A stretch of DNA of 64,000 nt from Tetranychus cinnabarinus (taxonomy: Eukaryota; Arthropoda; Arachnida; Trombidiformes; Tetranychidae), in NCBI GenBank assembly GCA_022266195.1, contig WHVY01000010.1:260501-324500 (forward strand), read 5' to 3'. The position numbers were made by a program, and so were the translations under genes. The number at the start of each line of letters is the position of its first letter. The stretch's first letter is position 1. The notes under the pieces were generated by a model that saw nothing but the letters and a program-made list of their open reading frames with translations, ran no database searches and was not told the DNA's origin. Below, piece by piece: positions 35,101-46,700 of the stretch.

Positions 35101-35725
35101 GAAGAGTACCTCGTTTTAATCCACTGCTAGCGTGAACCATAACTTTATCACCAACTTTCAGATTTGAGGCTGATGAAGATGTGGTTCTTGATGAAGCGAA
35201 AGTGGTGTTTGTTACACTGGTTATGAGATTAGTTGGTGATTTGAAGCCATCACTGATTGGAGATGGCGATGTTACGGTGGACGATGGTTTCTCTGGAGGT
35301 GTAATAGGCTCTAAAGTTAAACGATGTGGACGGACAAATAAGCCATGTTTGGGTTCACAAGTAAAATATTTAACTCCATTAACAGATCCATCATTTTTAC
35401 CAGAAGCATCAGCTAGTTCAACTCCAGCCCATTTACCAGGAGCAAAACTTGTACTACCAAGGAATTTGATAATACCAGATTTTGTTCCATTAACGTAAAT
35501 ACAGTCACCAACAGTTAGATCATCAGAATCCGGGTTCAAAATTTCTGTTGACACAGGCACCGATTTGGTAGCTGACATAATTTTATCACTAGTTATCGAA
35601 GAGAAACTCGATGTCCTTGAATGCATCTTTGGTAGACTTGAATTAGTCATAGACGATGGAGGTCTAACTTTTAACAAATCACTATTTGATGGGTCAGAAA
35701 GTTGTTCATCACTCGGGGTGCTCAT
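32198..35725 (-). CDS. CLIP-190: CLIP-170/CLIP-190 microtubule plus-end tracking protein
   Basis: A single-exon coding sequence of 1175 residues. Two CAP-Gly domains (about 71-138 and 190-258), each with the tubulin-tail-binding GKNDG loop, are set in a Ser-rich N-terminus. A coiled coil of about 730 residues follows for dimerisation. Two CCHC zinc knuckles lie at the end (near 1113-1128 and 1156-1169), and the last residues are DIQSF. This order is diagnostic of CLIP-170 (CLIP1), which tracks growing microtubule ends and recruits dynactin through the knuckles. In vertebrate CLIP-170 the tail ends in ETF; here it is QSF. The start is an ATG with a plausible 5'-UTR splice acceptor upstream (near 35785). 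It is divergently arranged with LSG1. Lack of introns in 3.5 kb is notable. Confidence 0.95.
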   Translation of the reverse strand: MSTPSDEQLSDPSNSDLLKVRPPSSMTNSSLPKMHSRTSSFSSITSDKIMSATKSVPVSTEILNPDSDDLTVGDCIYVNGTKSGIIKFLGSTSFAPGKWAGVELADASGKNDGSVNGVKYFTCEPKHGLFVRPHRLTLEPITPPEKPSSTVTSPSPISDGFKSPTNLITSVTNTTFASSRTTSSSASNLKVGDKVMVHASSGLKRGTLRYLGSTDFAAGNWAGIELSDASGKNDGSVAGKRYFQCPPDHGLFAPLNKVVRDMVSGNAANQARTNISMVRRPSNLTTSKRSGMGDSRESLASINSTTSHRSTRLGFGMTSSFSSTKKSGSTPLKREGSSLSASSSAIAKTLKEKEDQISHLLKEKDMESAELASLTTRIKSLEEELELVVNERKKGLQEKENEIQEMRRSLEETNALNKQLLITIEEEKKKSEMLSFRLEEEMVIKMEMRDEMAKLIDNQKSVHREDDNEVELFQLQEEIIKKDDKIFQAERTLENKIQEMQNLQQRIKELESIVSLGEQRQTRYLETIDELNLKLKKNQDEMDKMKEDLNRMNVESKKLQDNMDEILKRTGDDSGQLNILMDKLHKSEDERRKLEGDLNSLRDKLEREEEARKEVDSEMVKMKKMIQDKEAKEVTLINKETQLTEELHRKTEIITSLERRIDELLKSSGDNSEHLTEVNRELKEKDEIINELSIKIKETEAKMECMEMDCKNMKDDNQKLTLLIEEKVTEIGDFKRTIKEMEEQSKSRLEEIRSLEEQIADQIKRNTDEKNHLIQMNEDLKKKQSEISELEENISDLKKQIHDKDLEKRKLTTELTEMKKKDVEKSAELETLVKRKTQNDIESDNLVSQIKELKEKVRSLEDEKMKIKREANVGKSGIEEREETIRKLKEQLELSRKEFDDYRKTLENKLDQSKNQGDALIQELRKTIEMVQSENKEVVSENERLNYDLKKLMEEIRIVQFRHKEVLNEFEDECRRLECKLDEKDKIIADRNNLLEEMKKENATNFDKWRKKMDREKENLLDKINQLEASLNENLSSAIRNKSVNGNSKEEDKESYRCQIDFLNSVIVDMQRKNDELKARNSALEEMGLSEFDDSVNSLKTVNGHLPKPPRVFCDICDMFDQHETEDCPTQKNNSIDNSTNHSKHNNKRYEERSYCANCEVFGHWTLNCSDIQSF

Positions 35726-38179
35726 GATGCTTCAAACTTGATGTGTTGATATTACTAATAGATGCAGTAGGAGAACACAAGATCCTAGAATAAAGAAGAA
35801 AGGTAAATAGAATGAGCAAAAGTGAAAGAATTAAAAATCATTGTCAATGAGTCAATCATAATGGATAGATTGAAATAATTTTCATCATTTAACGTCGAAC
35901 ACAATCAAACACTGTAAAGCTTATGTTACCTCAAATTAAATTATTTGTTTAGACGTCTTTTTGATCAAACAAAATTAATAAAATTTAAATACGAATTCGA
36001 TTAAAAAGAAGTAAGAGATTGAGAAGTAAAACAATAAAAAAAGGTGAAATAAAATTTGTCAGCGATAGTTACGTAGTAGCAATATGAGCCATCTGGTAGG
36101 CTTATTGTACTTGTCACACATTTTTAATTTGTTAACAGTTAAGATGGTTAAGAGAATTGCAACTTTTTTGGTTTCAACTGTGATTGACTAAGGATTCACA
36201 AAAGACATGAGTTTTTCATTTAATATTAACAGTTTGGTTGAGATTCAAAAATGAATTAATATTCCTTTCTTTGGGTACTGTTGCATGTTAATAACACCTA
36301 CTAATAGTTTGGTCGATTGGGTTTCCCGTTTAAGGTGAATGCTGTTTAATTTACGATCATTTATTCTATAATCCATTTTTGAATCAATGATCAACAATTA
36401 AGTGGGCGATTAAATGTAGTAAAAATCATGTCTTAAAGAGTTTGTTGATCTAAATTTTGGATCATTTTGCACTTGTGTAGTATTTCACTTTTGTTGTGAT
36501 AAAAGCAAATTCAAATCACAATTTAAATATCAAAAAAAGCTGTTTTCTCTAAATTATCATGGTTGACGTCTGGGCCTTTTTTTGTCCATAATGTGATGTT
36601 TATAAAGGATTTAACAGATCGGCCCACAGAAGGCGAAATCTATTCTGTTAGATATTTCAACAAAAACAATGTTTGATAACAATACAGACGTAGGTCAATG
36701 TAGGTTAAATGAAAAGGGCAATAACATTACATTAGAAATTTTCATGATCAAATCAAATAATTTGACTGCGTTGAAGATTGATTATGATGAAATATTATTT
36801 CACAGCTCAATCCAATTGTATAACAAATTTTAAGCAATTTGGGTTCAATTTTGGAAAGGTTTGTTGGCTTGATTTAATAAAGCTGTTTCAAAAAGAATAG
36901 GACTTACTTGACTTTTCATATCACAAATAGTTGATTCACTTTAAATGTAAACAGTTTGAATCCGTAAATGGTTAAAAAGTGTGGGCTCTGTCATTTATCA
37001 ACAAGTTTACTAACAACAATTTTGGTTCAAATTTTTATTCTCCTTCTCGCAACGCAAGACCTACAGATTGTAAATAAAGTTCATGTAGGAGGGCTTAAGA
37101 GATGCGCAATGAGACGGCGGTATTTTTGATTTTTAATCTGCTGATAATCAAAGAGTAAAGTTACCTTACTCTTTGCTGGTTACAACACTTGAATCACTAT
37201 TATTATTATTATTATGTTTACTGTTTATTAAATTAACGTAAGATATTGTTTTTAATGCATAAAAACACACATTAAGAGCTAAGATTCAGGCTAATAACAG
37301 AGAAATATTGATTAGAAGAGTTTTAGGTGTACCAGGTATGTGAATTTTCTGGTTAACTAATTAGTCTCTAAAAGCTTAACAAGAGTAAACTAAATTCGAG
37401 AAAAATATTTGCATCAGAGTATTGGCATTGAAGGTTATCTTATCGGTATTTTGTTTCTGTTTGTAAAGCTGCTTAGGTTAACATGTAGTTGAATGAATGA
37501 AACATTAACCACGCATATTTGAGGTTAATGTTGAATTACATTAGGCAAAAAAAGCATTCAAATAAGGAAAGGTCGATCGGAAGTCCACACTATATTGGGA
37601 TTTGTGAAAGTAGGTAAAGTGGGATTGGAAATGAAATTGAAACCTGAAAAACTTTTACTGGTTGCGGTTTAACAGAAACATCAAAGTTGCTTGTAAATAA
37701 TATTGTAACTGGAATAAAAATGAGAGTAGCTTGACAGCCAGAATAACTAGAGATTTTTCAGAATATTATCAAATTTTCATCATCTATTGTTGAAAGTATG
37801 AAGATGTTAAATACAATAAATCAAAGTGATATTCTCAATAGATTTTAAAATGGAAAAGAAATAAGAATTGTGAAAATTATAAAAAAATTAACTTTTAATT
37901 TGGTGAAATCATTCAAAGAGGTTAATTTTTTCTTTCTTTTTCCCTTTCTTTTCTTCCTTCCATCAGACCCATCTATCAACCGATACGGAAATTATTTGAG
38001 GTCTTCCATCCTCGTGCTATCCCTTGCTCCTATTTGGAGAGATCATTGTAAACAAACTGTAAACATTTCACTGTTGGACAGTTTTATAAAATTTTCAGCG
38101 TTTTATTTTACATTTAAAAGCAGTTTATATCAGTTAATTAATCTTTTAACAATTGTTAATTGACAAATTTCTAAACAAG
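35726..38179. other. divergent intergenic region CLIP-190 / LSG1
   Basis: Contains presumed 5' UTRs and promoters for both genes and a palindrome at 37149-37175. No additional gene is seen. Confidence 0.45.
37149..37175. repeat. palindrome CAAAGAGTA ... TACTCTTTG
   Basis: A 9-bp perfect inverted repeat with a 9-nt centre. Nearly the same palindrome, sharing ACCTTACTCTTTG, occurs at 42849-42871 in the next divergent spacer. Could be a protein-binding site, a terminus of a small repeat, or a hairpin in a transcript. Confidence 0.5.
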
Positions 38180-40352
38180 ATGCCTGGTAAAAAACACTTT
38201 CAAAAATCTGGCCTTGGGAAAAGCTTGGTTAATACAACTAATAAACCAAGTATGAATAACCGTAGCTCAGTAAGTTATATTATGTTTGTAATTTTAATTT
38301 GATTAATATAGTCATGTATCACTAGATTTTTTGATTTCTTATAGTTCATCATGTAGTAATGTTTTCATTATTTTTCCATTTTAGAGACACACAGCTGTTC
38401 TCAATGACGGGTCCGATTATGGGAAACTTAATCTACGAAGTGTTACTCAAGAAAGTAGTCTGGATGAATTCATTACAATTGCCCAAATGGCTGGAGATGC
38501 ATTTACCAAAGGTCAATCTTAATTGCTCAACATTTTCTTTATTACACTTCACTCTTGTCTATATTTCCTTTCTAAATTCAAAATATTCTTTATGCCAACA
38601 GATCGAGAAAATGTGACCATTATAACAAAAACAACAATACAAGGAGTTTTGAGTGATGAAGAAAAAAAAGCATTGATCAAGGAACAAGAAGAGAATTCAG
38701 ACATCATTGCAATCCCTAGAAGACCTCCCTGGGATCCAGATATGAGTATAGAAGACTTAACGAGAGCAGAAAATGATAGCTTTCTAAATTGGCGTCGAAA
38801 ATTGGCTGAATTTCAGGAAAAGAGTAAACTGACCTTAACGCCATTTGAAAAAAATGTTGAATTCTGGAGACAGTTGTGGAGAGTGGTTGAAAGAAGTGAT
38901 GTTATTGTTCAAGTGTTAGATGCACGAAATCCGCTATTATTCCTCAGTAAAGATCTTCAGAAGTATGTTAAAGAAGTCGATCAAAATAAGATGAACTTAA
39001 TCATTCTGAACAAAGCTGACCTTCTTACCGACACTCAGCGAGCTACTTGGGCCGACTACTTCGAAAGACAAGGCATCAGAGCTGTATTTTTTTCTGCTTT
39101 ACAAGAAACTACACAGGAAAACTCAGAGGAAAAGGAATCAGACGAATCAAAATCAAACTCCGGAATTAGCGAAAGTGATAATACAAGTGAAGATGAGAGT
39201 GAAGATGATAGACAAGAAGATGAAAATTCACGATCACATGAAAAACAATCGACAGAAACATCTGACGAGCATCAAGTTGGAGTAAAAGAAAGCCAAAAGG
39301 ACCCTGAAAGTTTTGAAACCAAACACGACAAAGAAAAACTTACGTGTGATTCATCGAGTGATATTGATGGAAATAATGAAGAAATACCAATAAGTAACAA
39401 TGAAGAAGGACAAGAAAAAGAAGGCATCGAAAAGGAGGAGCAAGATAACGCCAATACTCCCGGAAAAATTTTAGGCCGCGAAGAGTTGGTAGATTTTCTA
39501 AAAACTGTATATCCTGATGATCGACCAAAAGTGAAGGATCAATATGTAACTATTGGTCTCGTTGGGTATCCAAATGTTGGTAAAAGTTCAACCATCAATG
39601 CGCTGATCCAGTGCAAAAAAGTGTCAATATCAGCAACTCCTGGTAAAACGAAGCATTTTCAAACTTTATTTCTCGATGATGACCTGTGCTTATGTGACTG
39701 TCCTGGGCTTGTTTTCCCTAATTTTGTTTCAAACAAAGCAGAGATGATTCTTAATGGTATTCTTCCGATCGACCAGATGAATGATCACGTTCCTCCCATC
39801 AACTTATTGATTAGTCTGGTGCCAACCTATGTTTTTGAAGTTCAATATAGTATCACTTTACCCCTTGAAACACACAATGATATTCAACTTACAGCTGAAC
39901 AATTGTTGAATGCTTATGGATATATGAGAGGATTTATGACTCAGCGAGGCTTACCCGATAATCCAAGATCAGCCCGTTACATTCTCAAAGACTTTGTCAA
40001 CGGAAAACTTGTCTATTGTGTTGCTCCTCCTGGAGTTGAACAGAGTGATTTCCATAAGTTCACTGATTATCATCGACCTCGACCTAGACATATTACTAGA
40101 AAACAAGAAATCCTTTTGAATTTCAACAGCTATAATGTTAAAGCATTTGACAACAATTATTTTACAGCAATAGCATCCAAAGCTTACGCTAAAGGACCAA
40201 TCAATGTTGTTAATGCTGCACGAGTTAGTGGCTCAAATTCATCGAAAAATGATGTAACCATGCCAGAAGTTTCCAAACCCTGGAGGCAACACAGCAAAAG
40301 AAATACTAAACAAAAATTGCGTAAACAGTTTGCACATCTTGATGTAAAATGA
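38180..40352 (+). CDS. LSG1: large-subunit GTPase 1 (LSG1), 60S ribosome maturation
   Basis: Three exons (38180-38269, 38385-38511, 38602-40352) give 655 residues, close to human LSG1 (about 658). It is a circularly permuted GTPase: NKADLL (G4) comes first, followed by an acidic Glu/Asp/Ser-rich insert, then GYPNVGKSS (G1) and DCPGLVFP (G3). ILPIDQM and YGYMRGFMT in the C-terminal region are LSG1 signatures. LSG1 acts in the cytoplasm, where its GTPase activity releases the export adaptor NMD3 from the 60S subunit. The first exon (MPGKKHFQKSGLGKSL) and the second (DYGKLNLRSVTQESSLDEF) match the family N-terminus. Intron 2 is 90 nt with a weak GTCAAT donor, chosen because it preserves phase and family alignment. 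Confidence 0.95.
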
Positions 40353-41393
40353 ATATGATATGTAATGAATACCTTTCCTTGTTCAATCGGTGCTATGTTT
40401 AATAGAATTGATAATTTGATAATCCACTGATGTTACTGGAAGATATTTATAATCAAATCATCTGTATCAAAACTCTGTACATGTATGATATTTTATAAGA
40501 CTAGTAGGTGATTGTTCGAGGCAATTTGAATGCTGGCCCAAAAGAAAATTTTTGCTTCAATCTTGTTTAATTTGGGTTCAAAACAAATAATGTATGATGT
40601 CAATTTATTTTATTATCGTTGTACGAATATGTTATACAATGTAAATGATTTGAAGTCTATGAAGATTGTTGTTTATCGATTTATTTCTTGACTGATTGCT
40701 TCCGATCTTAAGCAATCAAATTTCAAGGTTATTTTCTTAATATAATTCATTGTAATTTATCATGTAATCGTGTTTGTTTTATCCAAAAATCCAATTGTTC
40801 AAAATTTTAAGGGAAAAAATGATGTTAAAAATGTCACTGTTCACTCAAACCTATTTAGTTAATGGATATAGGATCATTAAGGACAACTCTTAGAGTTAGT
40901 TATTTAGGAATAAGAAACTAATAGAAAAGTAGAAATTAAATTTAACCACGCGAAACCTCCAACAACAGCTTAAAATTAGAAAGCGAAAGAAGAGTGAGAA
41001 TATTTATACAAATATGTATTAAACTATATGGTTTTTGTATTGGTATCAATTATAATTATTAATAGTATTATTACACCAGTGAAAATATCTTAATTTTTTA
41101 AAGGTCCATCAAAAAAGTTAAATACAGCGGTTTATTCATAAAAATATGTGAACACATGGTAGTTGTATTGGAAATTTGGGCGCTTCCTGGACTAGGAACA
41201 GTAAACACGATGAAATTCTCATTGAGAGCGGTCAATAATACTATCTCATGTTGCAAAATCAAGAGGTCGAAAATCAATGAAAAGATCAAGTGATAAAGGT
41301 TTATGGTGATAAACTTTAAGCACATTGCAATCCAAAATTAAATGAGTCGTTATGTAAATGAGAATTTTTTGAACCAAAAATTTAGAAAATATA
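40353..41393. other. convergent 3' region of LSG1 and the coiled-coil gene
   Basis: Two 3' UTRs meet here. A - strand AATAAA (at about 41129-41134) suits the gene ending at 41394. A 75-codon - strand frame at 41098-41325 is noted but has no family match. Confidence 0.45.
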
Positions 41394-42214
41394 TTAACTG
41401 GTTTCTATTGATTGTTCAACGGCTTTAAGTGAAGCGAATTCTTGCTTGGAACCGTTCAATTCTGCCTTAAGCCGATCCACATCAATTTGCATTTTTTCGT
41501 GGTCTTCAATCAATGATCTTAATCGGGAAACTTCTCTGGCTAATGAAACAATTTTACTAGCCTGTTCCAAGTGGCTGAGAGAATGGAATACATCTGAAAG
41601 TAAAAGGAGAATGGTTAAATTTATACAAAATTTAAAATAAGATGAACAAAATGAGTCAAACAAATACCATTTAATTTGTCCAAGTACTGATTATCAACAC
41701 CCTGTAGAATTGTCTGTGAAGTTTGACCTTCTATGTGTTCAACGAGAAATTGCAGGTCATTATCCATGGCACTAAGCTTGTCGTTGACTTCTTCTACAAA
41801 TTTACTTTCTTGTGATAACTTGTCAAATGTTTCCTTGAAAATTTTCAACTTTTCGAGAGCAAGTTTCTTAGCAAAAATTTTCTCTGACAGGTCATTATTT
41901 TTGTTCCAAATATCGGTAAATTTTTCCGAATAATATTCTTGCCTTTTTTTAAGCTCTTCCTCAATCTTCAAGCACCTTAACCTGGTTTGCAAGTATTTAG
42001 CCATTCTTACACTACGTTGTACATCATTTGATCGGTTAGCGGCCAGATCTTTTGGTCTTTTAAAGCCACCTTCTTTAGATTGAGTAGCAGTAACAGAAGA
42101 TGATGATTGTGTAGTTCGAGGTACTGATCGAGCTGATAAATTTCTAGTAATAGGAGCTGGTGTCATACGTGAAGAGCTAGATGATTTAGTCAGTTTAGAG
42201 GCCGTTGATGACAT
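41394..42214 (-). CDS. coiled-coil protein, possible augmin subunit HAUS8/Hice1-like
   Basis: Two exons (42214-41668 and 41593-41394, 74-nt intron, phase 1) give 248 residues. The first 65 residues are a Ser/Thr/Arg-rich, basic, probably disordered tail. The rest (about 68-245) is almost continuous helix with coiled-coil character, including AKYLQTRLRCLKIEEELKKR. A basic disordered tail plus helical bundle is the design of HAUS8/Hice1, the augmin subunit that binds microtubules in the spindle, but this is resemblance of architecture only. Other small coiled-coil cytoskeletal proteins are possible. The gene model itself is well supported by open frame, consensus splice sites and a downstream poly(A) signal. 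It is divergent from the kinesin gene. Confidence 0.7.
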
Positions 42215-43617
42215 ATTTAACTATTTGATAGGTACACTCAGAAATGGAATTATAAAAATAGGTCAATTCAGGAAACCTTTTTTAAAAACAACACAATTAA
42301 AAACCACTTTAATCAAAGTAATTAACGGAGATCAAAAATTTGAAGATTATGAACTGTTGAACAATTTACAAATATTCTAGCGCGCTTTCAACAAGTGGTA
42401 GTTGCTAGGTTGGCAGCCGTAACCATGTAACTTTCCACTAAAAGAGTGGGAAATTCAAAGCTGATGGCCTCGGGGTCAAAAGACAAAAACACGAACTTGA
42501 CAATCAATATCTTTTTGATAAACACAAGTCCAATGTCAATATTTATTAATCGAACTTCAACAGCTCTTAACCCTTATCCTAAGACAAACTGTAAGTGTTT
42601 CGCCTTTATCATTTTTCATTTTCATCTTATTACTTTTCCCATTTCCAACTCCTTCTATTTAATAATGGGCCCTTCACAGATGTCTAGACACAGTGAACTG
42701 AAACATTGAAATACATTTAATTTACCATTAACAACGTAAAATTTGATTCTATAAACAAAGGAAGGATTAAGATGGAAGTTGATGAGTGTAAAAATCTTTC
42801 CAGGTACATATACTAAAGGTACTGTAGGTAGGTCGACTATTGAAAATACCAAAGAGTACCTTACTCTTTGGAGAATATGTTGTAAACGCCTTTAAGGAAA
42901 ACAAGTTGAAAATATTGTAAATTGAAGAAACTGGTTAATAACAATAGAAGAAGATATTAATGAACTTATTGGGTTCATTTAGAAAAGGGTAAAGGTTAAA
43001 TAAACATAACTTTATAATCATTGCTATCAAACAGCTTTTCAATTGTACCGCGAGTTGACGTTAAGATTTAAAGAATTTTTCATTCAATGATAATCATCAT
43101 TATATCAGAATAATTTTTTAAATTTTAATTGATGGTTGCTTCTTCTAATTGGATTGTTGAAGAAGTTAAAATTGCTGGATTGATCAGCAAGAAATTCAGA
43201 TGTGTATTGAGATTCATATTTTTCAAATGTTGGCGCTTTAATTTTTAAAGCCGAGTAACCGGTTACTTGTAACATGAATTGTACACTAATCATTTGAATG
43301 TTTAATCAGAATATCTCTAATCTAGAATACTGTCTTCTTTCTTGTCATCTTTGTTCCCCTTTAATTTTATCTGACTTGCAGTTTGTGATCAGAAAAAATA
43401 TCATCGACAAAATTGATATGAATAAATACGAATATCTATATTCATCTATATTTATGCTTATTTATGCTCTCTTTCCTGCGCTATGCTTTTAAATTCTGAA
43501 TTTTGCTTTTTTTAAATTCCTACCAATCAGATTCTTTATCTCTGCCTTCTATTTACTGATATCATCAAAGTTTTTATCAAAATTTTTGGTTAAAAATCAA
43601 AAATTACACATGATAAG
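42215..43617. other. divergent intergenic region, coiled-coil gene / kinesin
   Basis: Probable promoters on both sides and a palindrome at 42849-42871. No other feature is seen. Confidence 0.45.
42849..42871. repeat. palindrome CCAAAGAGTA-cct-TACTCTTTGG
   Basis: A perfect 10-bp inverted repeat with a 3-nt centre, matching the arms of the palindrome at 37149-37175. Both lie between divergently transcribed genes. Confidence 0.6.
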
Positions 43618-43657
43618 TATCGATATCGATAGCTATTACTGATATCGATAATATCGA
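43618..43657. promoter_or_regulatory. cluster of DRE-like TATCGATA motifs at the kinesin promoter
   Basis: Three perfect TATCGATA palindromes (43618-43625, 43624-43631 overlapping, and 43643-43650) and a partial TATCGA (43652-43657) lie 100-140 bp before the kinesin start codon. TATCGATA is the DREF site that drives proliferation genes in Drosophila. An initiator-like TCAGT lies at 43674-43678, a suitable distance downstream. Confidence 0.65.
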
Positions 43658-43758
43658 CCAACTGTGCTTGTAGTCAGTAAGTTACAGTGTAATGACAAGC
43701 CTGACTTTAAACAATTTAGTTTTTTAATTTTTAGGTTGGTTTGTTTCCATATTTTGCA

Positions 43759-46700
43759 ATGTCTTTTTCAAACGAAGGCCTATCTCCTGTTCAACTTTCA
43801 AGTTTACAGTCATTTAATTGTGATGAACTCAAGGTTAATCTTTTTCGTGAAGAATCTGTTAGTGAGGAAAAATTGGCGACATTCCTTCGGATTCGACCAT
43901 TGGAAAATTTGTGCCTGGAAGACAGTCCATATGAAATCATTGACTCCAATCTCCTCAGCGTTGATCTTATTGAAAAAGATTTCGTCCCTCAGCATCGTAA
44001 AAAAGCGAAAAAAAGAATTGTCAAATTTACCGAGATATTTGATGATTCTTCAAGTCAGTCAACTGTCTTTAACAAATGTTGCTTGCCTCTAATAAATGAA
44101 GTCATTGCTGGAACAAATGCTCTTCTCTTTTGCTTTGGAACAACATCTAGTGGTAAATCATATACAATGAGAGGACCTCCTGATGATCCAACGTCTGATC
44201 CTGGCTTGATTCCCTTGTCATTTAAAAAACTTTTTGAATTAAGAAAGTTTATTGATACACCTTTGATCGGGAAATCTAAATTCTGTGATACTTTTCTTCT
44301 TGACCAAGAGCAGCAAGCAATCGAGTTGGAATTCAAATCATCCCTTCTATCAAGTTCTTCTTGTCGAAATATATCAGCTTTTTATGAAGCAGATAGTTCA
44401 GATCACGTTATTATGGATGATTATGAATATATTTGCTATATTTCGTATTTTGAAATTTACAATGGCTTCATCTATGACTTACTAGTACCAACTGCTGGAG
44501 GTCGCGGACCTGCCCTGTCCCTTTATCCCGATGATAAACAGCGCTATTTTGTCAAAGATTTAAAATCAGTAATGGCTTCATCACTTACTGAAGCTCTGCA
44601 AATTTATTCCTTTGGTTGGACAAATCTTCAAAGGAATATTCAAGAAACTGGTTTGAATAAAAATTCAAGTCGAAGTCATTCCTTTTTGTGTATATCATTG
44701 ATAAAGTTTAAAGAAGATCAAGGAGTACTTCTGGAGTCTCAAGTTTCTCAGTAAGTTTTATGCCGAATTTAATTTTTACGCTGCATATTATAGCTTCATG
44801 TTGGACTCTTCATAAATTTTTGGAGCATGAGTTGATAAATCTTTAAAAAAAAGTTGAAAGCTTTATAAATATGTGTAATCAATTGTTTGGATGTTTCGCT
44901 TATTTATGTTCTTCACTTTTGTTTTAGCTTAACGTTTGGCGATCTAGCAGGATCTGAAAGGCAGAATAAAACACACTCTGAAGGTCTCAGAGTTAAAGAA
45001 GGAGGTAACATAAATGTTTCTCTCATGCATCTCAAAGAATGTTTCAATCAGACCAAAGCAAGTCAAAAAAAGTGAGTTAATTCCATTAAAATACACTAAA
45101 CTACTTAGCCTATTGCATAATTCAAATGTAATTTTCTAACTTTTAAAATGTACTATTGAATTTTTCTTCCAGTCCGGCAAAAAATACTATGATTCAATTC
45201 CGCAATTCGAGTTTAACCAAATTCTTTCAGCCATATCTTACTGGAACTGGAAGAGTTTGGATGATCATCAACATCAACCCGTCACCCTCACTTCTTCCAG
45301 AAACTCTCGGCTCGCTTGATTTTGGAGAAACTGCATCCCATATCTCTGTCAATTCCACTTATCATGCAGAAGAAACAAAGCGCAGAATTACCCAATTATG
45401 GCTAAAATCTTCTCAGCGATGGTCTTCATTTGCTGATAGATCTAGAATCCCCGATATTCCTGAAGTAGTTATTGAAGAAGATGCCGACTTAAAGATGATC
45501 CCTCAGGATGCAGATGAAATTAAAAAGGAGATTGAAAGCCAAGTATTAAAAGAAGTTTCCGAGGAAGTCGATAGAATATATGCTGAGCTTCAGAAAAAAC
45601 ACGAAGAAGACTTACAATCTACGATTGAAAACTATGAAAGAACCATGGAAGCAAGACTTAAATTGCAAGAAAAAAGGTTGCAAAAAGTTGTGGATGAATT
45701 GCAAGAGGAAGTTACCAACCTTACTACTGAAATTTCTGATGTTCAAAACGCAAAGGTGAAACTAGAGGAAGAATTAAAATCTGCTGAAACCAAAATTGCC
45801 GATAAATTCAAGGAAGAGATTCTGAGTCTACAAAATGAGCTTTCTGATGCTAAGAATGCAAAAACTCAACTTGAGGAAGAATTGAAATCTACCGAAACCA
45901 AAATTGCTGATAAATTTAAGGATGAAATATTGAATCTAAAAAACGAGCTTCTTAATGTTAAAATTACAAAGGAGAAATTAGAGGAAGAATTACAGACCGC
46001 TGAAGTTAGGATTGCCGATAAATTCAAGGAAGAGATTCTGAGTCTAAAAAATGAGCTTCTCGATGTTAAAAACGCAAAAGCTCAACTTGAAGAGGACTTG
46101 AAGTCTACTGAAACCAAAATTGCCGATGAATACAAAAAACAGATTCTAAGTCTAGAAAATGAGCTTTCTGATGTTAAAAATGCAAAGACAAAACTTGAAG
46201 AAGAACGAAAATCTGGTGAAGCAAAGATGACCGATGAATTCAAGGAAAAAATTCTGAGTCTAGAAAATGAACTGACTAATGTTAAAAACTCAAAATCTCA
46301 GCTGGAAGAAGACTTTAAGTCTACTGAAACTAAAATTGCCGAAGAATTCAAGAAACAGATTCATGATCTAAAAACTGAGCTTTCTGATGTTAAAAACGCA
46401 AAAGCTCAGCTGGAGGAAGAATTGAAGTCTACTGGAACCAAAATTGCTGATGAATTCAAGGAAGAAATTCTAAGTTTAAAAAATAAGTTTTCTGATGTTC
46501 AAAACGCAAAGGTGAAACTAGAGGAAGAATTAAAATCTACTGAAACAAAATTTTCCGGAAAATTCAAGGAAGAGATTCAAAATCTACAAAACGAGCTTCT
46601 TGATGTTAAAAATGCAAAAGCAAAATTAGAAGAAGAATTAAAATCTGGTGAAACCAAGATGGCTGATGAATTCAAGAAAGAAATCCTGAGTCTAAAAAAT

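Noticed and set aside
41098..41325. 75-codon - strand frame downstream of the coiled-coil gene
   Set aside because: It lies in the 3' region, has no convincing splice link to the gene and no family match. Kept only as a note.
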